A stretch of 64,000 nt of DNA from Listeria ilorinensis (GTDB lineage: Bacteria > Bacillota > Bacilli > Lactobacillales > Listeriaceae): NCBI RefSeq assembly GCF_913566895.1, contig NZ_CAJYCN010000003.1:62001-126000 (forward strand), in the 5' to 3' direction. Under the pieces are notes generated by a model, which saw nothing but the letters and a program-made list of their open reading frames with translations, was not told the origin of the DNA and did not search any database. The number at the start of each line of letters is the position of its first letter. Within the stretch, counting starts at the first letter, position 1. The translations under genes were made by a program, and so were the position numbers. This document shows, piece by piece, positions 51,967 through 59,754 of the stretch.

Positions 51967-54483
51967 ATGGCAGAAAAACCGCAAACAAGATCTCAGTATC
52001 GCAGCCAGCAAAACTCAAAGCAGCGCAGCAAAAAAGATCAGCTGCCGGTCAAAAAGAAACGTCATATTGGCCGCACGATCGTCAAAACAATTTTCTTCGT
52101 TGGTTTGTTTTGCGCTTTCTTCGGGATTGCTGCTGGAGCCGGTCTTTTCTATTCCTATGCAAAAGACGCGCCCAAACTTACTGATTCCAAATTGCGTGAC
52201 CCTGTTTCGTCAAAAATCCTAGATAAAGACGGAAATGTTTTTGCAGAAGTAGGTGCAGAAAAACGGGACTACGTGGAATATGCAGATATTCCGAAAACAT
52301 TGGAGGACGCCATTTTGTCCACAGAAGATAATCGCTTTTACGAGCATGATGGGATTGATCCGATCCGTCTCGTTGGTGCTGTTATCGCAAACTTTCAAAA
52401 TGGATTTGGTGATCAGGGCGGAAGTACCCTATCTCAACAAATCATCAAAATGAGTTATCTGGATTATACGGATAAGTCGCTCGCACGAAAAGCTCAAGAA
52501 GCTTGGCTGGCACTTCAACTAGAGGAAAAATACAGCAAGCATGATATTATCGAAATTTATGTCAACAAAGTTTACATGTCAGATCGCACATACGGGATGC
52601 AGACGGCTGCTGAACATTATTACGGCAAAAGTCTGAAAGATTTAAGCCTTGCGCAAACGGCTCTTATCGCCGGAATGCCGCAAAGTCCAAATAATTATAA
52701 CCCTTATGACCATCCAGATGCTGCAAAAAAACGGCGTGATCTAGTCCTGACAAATATGTACAACAACGATAAAATCACCAAGCAAGAAATGAAAGACGCT
52801 CAGGCAGTTGATATCAAGGATGGTCTTCAATCACAAGAAGAACGCGAAGAAGCTTCCTATAAATACGACTCCTATGTCACACAGGTACTAAGTGAGATTC
52901 CTGATGAATATGATGTTTATAAAGACGGTTTAACGATTCATACGTCACTTGATCAGGATGCCCAAAAGTATACCGAGCAAATGATGAATTCCAATGATAT
53001 CGTTAGCTTTACGGATGACAAGATGCAAGCTGGTGTTGTCGTGATGGATACGAAAACAGGTCGTGTGCAAGCAATTGGCGGCGGGCGTAATCAAAATGTC
53101 ACTCGTGGCTACAACTACGCCACACAACTTGAACGGCAAGTCGGTTCTACGATGAAACCTATCGCAGATTACGGACCAGCAATCGAATATCTCAACATGT
53201 CTACAGCACAAATTATCAAAGATGAACCTTACACTTATAGTGGTGGTACTGAAATCAACAACTGGGATCACAGCTATCAGGGCGATATTACGATGAGACA
53301 GGCACTTTATGATTCACGGAATATCCCAGCACTGAAAACCTTACAAGCTGTCGGAACAGACAAAGCGATGGAGTTTACCGACAAGTTAGGCTTTGATTAT
53401 GATGAATTCCCTGAGTCCTATTCGATCGGTGCCAACTCTTCGAATCCGCTACAAATGGCCGGTGCTTATGGTGCATTCGGAAATAAAGGGGTCTACAACA
53501 AACCGCACACTGTCACAAAAATTGTGACTGGTGACGGCGATGAGATCGATATGGAACCAAAAAGTCACGTCGCAATGAAAGAATCGACTGCTTATATGAT
53601 TTCAGATGTGCTCAAAGATGTTATTTCAAAAGGTACAGGTACTTCAGCTGCTGTTTCCGGAGTTCCAGTTGCTGGTAAGACTGGTACGACGAACTTCGAT
53701 TCAAGTGCTCAAGCGAAATACAATTATCCAAGTGGCGCAGCCCGTGATTCCTGGTTTGTTGGTTATTCGACCAATTATACCGTTTCTGTTTGGACCGGCT
53801 ATGATGATATTGAAAATTATTTATCATCAAGCGAACAAAAAATCGCCCAGCGCATGTTCTCAAAAGTAATGGGACATGTATCAGAAGGTAAGGAAACAGC
53901 TGACTTCAAGCAGCCAAGCAGTGTAGTTTCAGTTCCGATTCTAAAAGGCAGTAATCCACCTGTTAAAGCTGCTGCAGGTACGGCCAGTGAAGACATGACG
54001 ACTGAACTGTTTGTTGCAGGAACGCAACCAACGAAAACAGAGATGTCTGCTTCCGCGAAGAAAGCCAAAGAAGACGAAGAAAAAGCGAAAAAAGAAGAGG
54101 AAGAAAAGAAAAAACAAGAAGAAGAAGCTAAGAAGAAAGAAGAGGAAGAGAAAAATGCCACTCCAGGCACCCCTGCTGGTTTAACTGCAAAATATGATGC
54201 AACCAGCAAGCAAATTACGGCAAGTTGGACCGCCGTGGATGGTGCCGAAAGTTATGATGTGACTGTCAATGGACAGACAACCTCTGTCACCTCTACTTCT
54301 ATTACCGTTTCTGGCGGTAGCCCGGGATCGACGATTACGATTAGTGTTGTCGCGAAAAAAGGTGATAAATCCAGTGCAGCGGCAACTACGACTGTGACGA
54401 TTCCTCAAGAGAATAACACTGATTCTTCTAATCCAGACAGCAGCCAGAACAACAACCAGAATAACAATCAGGATAGCACTTAA
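51967..54483 (+). CDS. pbp1A: Class A penicillin-binding protein (PBP1A-type) with C-terminal FnIII domain
   Basis: This bifunctional peptidoglycan glycosyltransferase/transpeptidase has 838 residues. A cytoplasmic basic tail (about 1-33) and a membrane helix (about 36-60) come first. The GT51 domain follows with EDNRFYEHDGIDPIRLVGAV and the GGSTLSQQIIK motif, then the transpeptidase with the active serine in STMKPIADYG (about 394), SRN, and KTGTTNF (about 570). After it come an Ala/Lys/Glu coiled stretch, an FnIII domain (about 731-813) and an Asn/Gln/Ser tail. It is the expected partner of GpsB. GGAGAGAG precedes the ATG. Confidence 0.96.
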   Translation: MAEKPQTRSQYRSQQNSKQRSKKDQLPVKKKRHIGRTIVKTIFFVGLFCAFFGIAAGAGLFYSYAKDAPKLTDSKLRDPVSSKILDKDGNVFAEVGAEKRDYVEYADIPKTLEDAILSTEDNRFYEHDGIDPIRLVGAVIANFQNGFGDQGGSTLSQQIIKMSYLDYTDKSLARKAQEAWLALQLEEKYSKHDIIEIYVNKVYMSDRTYGMQTAAEHYYGKSLKDLSLAQTALIAGMPQSPNNYNPYDHPDAAKKRRDLVLTNMYNNDKITKQEMKDAQAVDIKDGLQSQEEREEASYKYDSYVTQVLSEIPDEYDVYKDGLTIHTSLDQDAQKYTEQMMNSNDIVSFTDDKMQAGVVVMDTKTGRVQAIGGGRNQNVTRGYNYATQLERQVGSTMKPIADYGPAIEYLNMSTAQIIKDEPYTYSGGTEINNWDHSYQGDITMRQALYDSRNIPALKTLQAVGTDKAMEFTDKLGFDYDEFPESYSIGANSSNPLQMAGAYGAFGNKGVYNKPHTVTKIVTGDGDEIDMEPKSHVAMKESTAYMISDVLKDVISKGTGTSAAVSGVPVAGKTGTTNFDSSAQAKYNYPSGAARDSWFVGYSTNYTVSVWTGYDDIENYLSSSEQKIAQRMFSKVMGHVSEGKETADFKQPSSVVSVPILKGSNPPVKAAAGTASEDMTTELFVAGTQPTKTEMSASAKKAKEDEEKAKKEEEEKKKQEEEAKKKEEEEKNATPGTPAGLTAKYDATSKQITASWTAVDGAESYDVTVNGQTTSVTSTSITVSGGSPGSTITISVVAKKGDKSSAAATTTVTIPQENNTDSSNPDSSQNNNQNNNQDST

Positions 54484-54485
54484 CA

Positions 54486-54578
54486 CATAAATAAAGCGAA
54501 GTTAGCAGGTACCCTTGCTTTCTAAAGTTTTCGATCTACTTTAGAAGATGGCTGTTTGCTAACTTCGCTTTTTCTTTC
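54486..54578 (+). terminator. Long nested terminator after the PBP gene
   Basis: GCGAAGTTAGCA pairs with TGCTAACTTCGC, followed by TTTTTC. A second hairpin, CTAAAGT / ACTTTAG, lies inside the loop. Confidence 0.82.
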
Positions 54579-54582
54579 AAAA

Positions 54583-54628
54583 AAATAACCTGCCGGCACT
54601 GACCGAAAATCAGTTGCTGACAGGTTTT
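54583..54628 (-). terminator. Terminator of the ypoC-side operon
   Basis: On the minus strand AACCTG..GCAACTGA pairs with TCAGTGC..CAGGTT, followed by ATTTTTTT. Confidence 0.8.
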
Positions 54629-54631
54629 ATT

Positions 54632-55123
54632 TTATTCTGTTTTGGCAATCAATTTACGTTGTTCAAGCATAAGTTCCTTTAATTGCGTATAGCCTAAAAA
54701 GGTATGCGCACGCTCTAGGCAGTACAGGAGCCGCTCCTCTAAATTTAGCGGCTTGATTTCCAGTGTTTGAATCTGTTCTTCCAGATTATTTAATTGAACA
54801 GGACGATGATTGCTCCAAAATAAAATGGAAAGAAAAATTCCCAAGGCATCTGTAACACTTGACGGATTAGGCTTTTCCTTATTCTCAAGTGCCGTCTCAA
54901 TTTCCAGAAGAAGTACCTTCATATGTTTATTCAGGCGGCGACAGGCTCTATCCGTCTCCTCGTGCCATGGCATAATCCCAGCACCTTTTGTATAAAACAT
55001 CTGCTCTTGCCAAAACGGTACACCGCTGACAAAAAGAGAGGCTTCATCGAGCTCGTTCATCACGATGTCTGGCGAGCGAAACCTCGCATGTGTTAATTCT
55101 GGGGCGTACTTAAATTCAGCCAT
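54632..55123 (-). CDS. YpoC-like protein
   Basis: This 163-residue helical protein (MAEFKYAPELTHARFRSPDI) matches the position and look of B. subtilis YpoC, encoded after nth and dnaD. It contains PFWQEQMFYTKGAGIMPWHE and a leucine-rich C-terminal half. The ATG at 55123 follows GAGAGGA and overlaps the nth stop. The function is unknown. In other Firmicutes it keeps the same place, which argues for a real, conserved gene. Confidence 0.82.
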   Translation of the reverse strand: MAEFKYAPELTHARFRSPDIVMNELDEASLFVSGVPFWQEQMFYTKGAGIMPWHEETDRACRRLNKHMKVLLLEIETALENKEKPNPSSVTDALGIFLSILFWSNHRPVQLNNLEEQIQTLEIKPLNLEERLLYCLERAHTFLGYTQLKELMLEQRKLIAKTE

Positions 55124-55775
55124 CAAATCCTCTCACTTTCGCTTGTTTCTTTCCTTCACGACAAAGATGAAGCAGCGGACAAGTAGGACATTCCGGCTTC
55201 CGGGCCTTGCAGTGATATCTGCCGAAAAAAATCAAATAATGATGCGCATCTGACCACATTTCTTCCGGTAATTTCTTTTTTAGTGTTTCTTCCACTTGAA
55301 CCACTGAATCTTTCCAACGACAGATGCCCAACCTTTTCGATACCCGTTCGACATGCGTGTCGACAGCTAGTGCTGGCACGCCAAAGCCAACCGATAAGAC
55401 CACATTTGCTGTTTTACGACCCACACCCGGCAAGCTTTCAAGTTCAGCATGTGTTTTTGGAACTTCCCCGCCAAATTCAGTCAACAGTTTTTTAGACAAA
55501 GCTTGAATATTTTTAGCCTTGTTACGATAAAGTCCGATCGAACGGATATCTCCCTCTAGTTCAGCAAGCGGAACAGCCAGATAGTCTTCCGGCTTGTGAT
55601 ACTTTTCAAAAAGATCTGCTGTTACTTTATTTACCAGCACATCTGTACATTGAGCAGATAAAACGACCGCAATCAACAGCTCAAAGGTATTCTTATGAAT
55701 CAACTCGCAGTGAGCAGCAGGGAACATTTTGGCCATTTCGTTGATACAATCAATGGTTTGTTGTTTTGTCAGCAT
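55116..55775 (-). CDS. nth: Endonuclease III
   Basis: Nth is a DNA glycosylase/AP lyase that removes oxidised pyrimidines. The 219-residue protein has the helix-hairpin-helix LPGVGRKTANVVLS with the catalytic lysine, the catalytic aspartate in VDTHVERVSKRL, and a complete 4Fe-4S site C-x6-C-x2-C-x5-C in CKARKPECPTCPLLHLC. The ATG follows AGGTAG. It is 10 bases after dnaD and overlaps ypoC by 8 bases. Confidence 0.97.
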   Translation of the reverse strand: MLTKQQTIDCINEMAKMFPAAHCELIHKNTFELLIAVVLSAQCTDVLVNKVTADLFEKYHKPEDYLAVPLAELEGDIRSIGLYRNKAKNIQALSKKLLTEFGGEVPKTHAELESLPGVGRKTANVVLSVGFGVPALAVDTHVERVSKRLGICRWKDSVVQVEETLKKKLPEEMWSDAHHYLIFFGRYHCKARKPECPTCPLLHLCREGKKQAKVRGFDG

Positions 55776-55785
55776 CTACCTTGTC

Positions 55786-56505
55786 TCACCCTTTTCTTTT
55801 CTCCAGCCAATCATAAAATGGAATACTATCCGAGCTTTGTTTGAAGGCTCCTTGCGTCTTGCTTCCAGCTTCCTTACTGCCATTTTGATGAAAGTTTTCT
55901 GCTATTTTCCGGGCATCCTCTACGGTCTTCACGCCCTCTTTTGTCCAATTAAGCAAAATACGGTCGATATAACGAAAGCTTAATTTAGACGAGATGACAG
56001 CCTCTTTCAAAGCTTCCTTCACAAGATCTGGCGCCACATGATCCTGGTCTAGCCATGCCGACAGTGTCTCTGCCTCAATCGGCGACAGCGGGCGACCAAA
56101 TTCACTTTCAAATAAGCGGTACAGGTTGGTCTCCTCTTTGACTTGCTGATTGATGCGACCAGTCAGATCTTTCTCTTCATAAAGCAGCCACAGTTTTTCC
56201 CACAGTGGCTCTAGAGAATAGGCTTCCGTTAAAATCTGCCGCTCCTCGTGATGCGTCAGTGCAAGAAAACCACGCGCAATGAGTGTCTCGATCAGCTTCA
56301 TGATCTCACCTTGACTCAGTGTCATCCGAATCGTCAATTCTTCTACGGATGGGAACGGATTTCCAGCTGCACGGTATGACTCGATTTGAATCAACAGCAT
56401 CATTTCCGTTTCATTCAAAGAGAGCACTTTATAATTCGCCAATAAAACTTGCGAAATTGACAGCTGCCCTTCTTTGATCCATTCCTGCATAATTTTTTGC
56501 TCCAT
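55786..56505 (-). CDS. dnaD: DNA replication protein DnaD
   Basis: DnaD takes part in replication initiation and restart and remodels DNA. The 239-residue protein has the N-terminal winged-helix oligomerisation domain (MEQKIMQEWIKEGQLSISQV; SLNETEMMLLIQIESYRAAG) and the C-terminal DnaD/DnaB_2 domain with ALKEAVISSKLSFRYIDRIL and the YxxxIxxxW motif region. The ATG at 56505 follows GAGGTG. The longer frame lacks a ribosome binding site. It lies upstream of nth in one operon. Confidence 0.95.
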   Translation of the reverse strand: MEQKIMQEWIKEGQLSISQVLLANYKVLSLNETEMMLLIQIESYRAAGNPFPSVEELTIRMTLSQGEIMKLIETLIARGFLALTHHEERQILTEAYSLEPLWEKLWLLYEEKDLTGRINQQVKEETNLYRLFESEFGRPLSPIEAETLSAWLDQDHVAPDLVKEALKEAVISSKLSFRYIDRILLNWTKEGVKTVEDARKIAENFHQNGSKEAGSKTQGAFKQSSDSIPFYDWLEKRKG

Positions 56506-56604
56506 CAAAAACACCTCACTATAAAAGTATATCATGATTTGACCCGAAAGTTGGCGATTTTTATTTAAAATTTCAGCAAGCTCTTCCATTTTCTAAAATC
56601 GGCA

Positions 56605-56644
56605 TGAAAAAGACACACCTCGCAGCACGAGATGTGTCTTTTCC
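56605..56644 (-). terminator. Terminator of asnS
   Basis: On the minus strand AAAAGACACATCTCG (short loop) GCGAGGTGTGTCTTTTT. Confidence 0.88.
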
Positions 56645-56654
56645 GGAATAACCA

Positions 56655-57947
56655 TTAAGGATATAGACGATTTAATAGACGAGGGAATGGGATTGTCTCA
56701 CGTACATGCTCTGTTCCTGAGATCCAAGCCACGGTTCTCTCAAGACCTAAACCAAAACCAGAATGCGGTACGGAACCATAGCGTGCCAGGTCGATATACC
56801 AGCTATAGGCTTCCTCATCCAATCCGAATGCTTTGATACGTTCAAGCAAAACATCAAGTTCATGAATACGTTCTGATCCGCCAATGATCTCACCATAACC
56901 CTCAGGTGCAATCAAGTCTGCACACAATACAACTTGGTCATTCGTTGGATCTTCCGGCATATAAAACGGCTTAATCGCTTTTGGATAATGCGTGATGAAA
57001 ACTGGTTTTTCAAAACTATCGGCAATGGCCGTTTCATGCGGTGCACCAAAATCATCACCCCACTCAATATCATCGAAGCCTTGTTTTTTGAGCAGTTCGA
57101 TTGCTTCGGTATAAGTAATCCGCGGGAATGGTGCTGTCATTTTTTCAAGATGCGTCGTATCTCTCCCAAGCCGTTCTAGTTCCAGCATACAATTATCCAG
57201 AACAGATTTTACAAGGAAAGCAACATATTGCTCTTGTACTTCCAAGCTGTCTTCCAATTTATAAAAGGCCATTTCCGGCTCAATCATCCAGAATTCGATC
57301 AAATGGCGACGTGTTTTCGATTTTTCAGCCCGGAAAGTAGGTCCGAATGAAAACACCTTTCCGAATGCCATGGCCGCAGCTTCCATATAAAGCTGGCCAC
57401 TTTGAGAAAGAAAAGCATCTTCATCAAAGTATTTCGTGTGGAAAAGCTCCGTCGTTCCTTCAGGCGCGCTACCCGTTAAAATTGGTGGATCGATCTTCAT
57501 AAAGCCTTCACGATTAAAGAATTCATACGTAGCACGAATGATCTCATTCCGAATTTTCATAATCGCATGTTGACGATTGGAACGCAGCCATAAGTGACGA
57601 TGATCCATCAAAAACTCTGTACCATGTTCTTTTGGCGTAATCGGATAGTCATGCGATTCGGAAATCACCTCGATCCCAGTCACAGCCATTTCATAGCCAA
57701 ATTTTGAGCGCGTATCTTCATGGATCTCACCGGTTACAAAAAAACTGGTTTCTTGTGCGAGACTTTTCGCTTGCGCAAAAACCTCTTCTGCAACTTCCGC
57801 TTTTACAACCACGCCCTGCATAAAGCCTGTACCGTCACGAAGCTGTAAAAAGGCGATCTTACCGCTTGAACGTTTATTAGAAAGCCAAACGCCGATCGTT
57901 ACTTCTTGATTGACATAATCTTTTGCTTGATTAATCGTTATTTTCAC
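56655..57947 (-). CDS. asnS: Asparaginyl-tRNA synthetase
   Basis: AsnRS charges tRNA-Asn. The 430-residue class II enzyme has an N-terminal OB anticodon-binding domain ([20 protein letters not shown]) and the catalytic domain with motif 2 [21 protein letters not shown] and motif 3 [13 protein letters not shown]. The open frame begins at GTG 57956 directly against the AGGGA box. GTG at 57947, 9 bases away, gives [12 protein letters not shown], matching relatives, and is the better start. It is 12 bases after aspB. Confidence 0.97.
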   Translation of the reverse strand: MKITINQAKDYVNQEVTIGVWLSNKRSSGKIAFLQLRDGTGFMQGVVVKAEVAEEVFAQAKSLAQETSFFVTGEIHEDTRSKFGYEMAVTGIEVISESHDYPITPKEHGTEFLMDHRHLWLRSNRQHAIMKIRNEIIRATYEFFNREGFMKIDPPILTGSAPEGTTELFHTKYFDEDAFLSQSGQLYMEAAAMAFGKVFSFGPTFRAEKSKTRRHLIEFWMIEPEMAFYKLEDSLEVQEQYVAFLVKSVLDNCMLELERLGRDTTHLEKMTAPFPRITYTEAIELLKKQGFDDIEWGDDFGAPHETAIADSFEKPVFITHYPKAIKPFYMPEDPTNDQVVLCADLIAPEGYGEIIGGSERIHELDVLLERIKAFGLDEEAYSWYIDLARYGSVPHSGFGLGLERTVAWISGTEHVRETIPFPRLLNRLYP

Positions 57948-57959
57948 TTTGTACACTCC

Positions 57960-59141
57960 CTAGTTTTCCATAAATTCTTTGATTCTAACAAGCGCCGCCC
58001 CGAAGAGTTCCGGATCTGTTGCATAAGAAAGACGGATATATTCAGGCATACCAAATCCTGAGCCAGGAATCACCGCGACTTTTGCCTGTTCAAGCAGGGC
58101 AGTAGCAAGCTCATCTCCGCTTTCAAAACCTTTGATTTGCAAAGCTTCCTCTACGTTAATAAAGAAATAAAAAGCCCCGTCCGGTTTTTTCGGTCGAAAT
58201 CCTGGAATCTGCTCAAGTTCTGGATAGAAACGTTCCATCCGTTCTTCAAAAGCCTGATACATTTGTTCTGGAACTGTTTGACTGCCTTCATAAGCTTCGA
58301 CAGCTGCATATTGCGCATTCGCCGTAGGATTACTTGTTAAATGGTCTGCCAATTTGCCCATTCCAGCAATCAACTTCGCATCTGCCGCAGCATAGCCAAT
58401 GCGCCAACCAGTCATCGAATACGCTTTGGATACGCCGTTAATCACCACTGTCCGTGCGTACAAATCCTGATTAAGACTGGCGATCGAGCAGATTTCTTCT
58501 TGTCCGTAATACAATTTCTCATAAATCTCATCTGATACGATGACAAGATTGTGCTTCGCTGCCACACTGCCGATTCGAATCAACTCTTCTTTTGTATAGC
58601 ACATGCCGGTTGGGTTATTAGGCGAATTGAGTACGACTGCTTTTGTTTTCGAGGTAATCGCCTGCTCAAAATCAGCCGCACTCAGTTTGAAATCCTGTTC
58701 AAAGCCCGTTTCGACAAATACAGGGACACCACCTGCCAGCTTGATTTGCTCTGGATAAGTGACCCAGTAAGGAACAGGGACAATCACTTCATCGCCAGGA
58801 TTGAGAAGCGCCTGGAAAACCGAATAAAGCACATGTTTGGCTCCAGTTCCAACAAAAATCTGGTTCGTTTCATAAGAAAGTCCCTGATCACGAGCTAGTT
58901 TTTTCACGATTGCCTCTTTTAATTCTGGAATCCCAGTAGAAGGTGTATATTTCGTAAACCCTGCTTCCATTGACCGGATCGCAGCGTCAATAATATTCTG
59001 TGGCGTATTAAAGTCTGGTTCCCCTGCTCCAAGACCGATTACATCAATACCGTCATGCTTCATCTGCTTAGCTTTTGCTGTGATCGCAAGTGTGGGAGAC
59101 GGCGCAACTTTTTTCACACGTTCTGATAAAGGTATCTCCAT
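57960..59141 (-). CDS. aspB: Aspartate aminotransferase-like PLP enzyme
   Basis: This 393-residue class I aminotransferase transfers amino groups between aspartate and 2-oxoglutarate. The PLP lysine is in VINGVSKAYSMTGWRIGYA, with GLGAGEPDFNTP near the N-terminus and NNPTGMCYTKEEL in the middle, all typical of the AspB/1b group. AGGAGG precedes the ATG. Cotranscribed with asnS, it supplies aspartate, and so links nitrogen to AsnRS; that logic is inference. Confidence 0.94.
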   Translation of the reverse strand: MEIPLSERVKKVAPSPTLAITAKAKQMKHDGIDVIGLGAGEPDFNTPQNIIDAAIRSMEAGFTKYTPSTGIPELKEAIVKKLARDQGLSYETNQIFVGTGAKHVLYSVFQALLNPGDEVIVPVPYWVTYPEQIKLAGGVPVFVETGFEQDFKLSAADFEQAITSKTKAVVLNSPNNPTGMCYTKEELIRIGSVAAKHNLVIVSDEIYEKLYYGQEEICSIASLNQDLYARTVVINGVSKAYSMTGWRIGYAAADAKLIAGMGKLADHLTSNPTANAQYAAVEAYEGSQTVPEQMYQAFEERMERFYPELEQIPGFRPKKPDGAFYFFINVEEALQIKGFESGDELATALLEQAKVAVIPGSGFGMPEYIRLSYATDPELFGAALVRIKEFMEN

Positions 59142-59160
59142 CTTTCATCCTCCTACAAAT

Positions 59161-59682
59161 TTATAAGTTTTCGATTTCTCGAAGCCATTCTCCGTCCGAA
59201 AAAGTCATATCGTAATAGTTCAAAGAATCATTCTTCCCAATGTAACTTACTTCATAAAGCGGGACACCATTTTCCATACCCAACGTTACATTAAGAATCT
59301 TTTTCGGATGTTTCTTTTCTTCCACGATTTGTTTGGCTTTAGCTTCTGAAATGCCGTCACTCGCATATTTTACATAAATTTTACCGGATTTCTTTTCCGG
59401 GACCCAAACCACGATGTCCTTATTTTCTTTGTTTTTTCCGGTCAATACATAGTAGGTGGATTTAACGCCATTGTATAGATAAAATTGATCTTGTTCTTTC
59501 AGCTCAATACTGCCGCTGATACGATCAAGCGCCTCCTGCTTGGCCTCTTCCACCGGCTTTTCTGCCGAACGAAGGTACAGGTAAGCTCCCCCTGAAATGA
59601 GGATTAGAATGCCGAGAGCTAGCAGGATCCAAAGACCAATTCTTTTTTTATTTTTTCGTCTCTGCAAGATAAATCCGCTCAT
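59161..59682 (-). CDS. YpmB-like membrane protein with PepSY-type domain
   Basis: This 173-residue protein starts with a basic cytoplasmic end and one membrane helix (about residues 15-34), then an extracellular region with two PepSY/DUF5590-like units (VYVWVPEKKS-type strand; ISEAKAKQIVEEKKHPKKIL). It matches the position of B. subtilis ypmB between dinG and aspB. The function is unknown. The ribosome binding site is weak (AGACAGAA). Confidence 0.85.
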   Translation of the reverse strand: MSGFILQRRKNKKRIGLWILLALGILILISGGAYLYLRSAEKPVEEAKQEALDRISGSIELKEQDQFYLYNGVKSTYYVLTGKNKENKDIVVWVPEKKSGKIYVKYASDGISEAKAKQIVEEKKHPKKILNVTLGMENGVPLYEVSYIGKNDSLNYYDMTFSDGEWLREIENL

Positions 59683-59754
59683 TTCTGTCTAAATTTGCCC
59701 ACAAACTTGCAAGCATAAAACTATTATAGCAATAGGCTTTCACTTTTTGAAGTC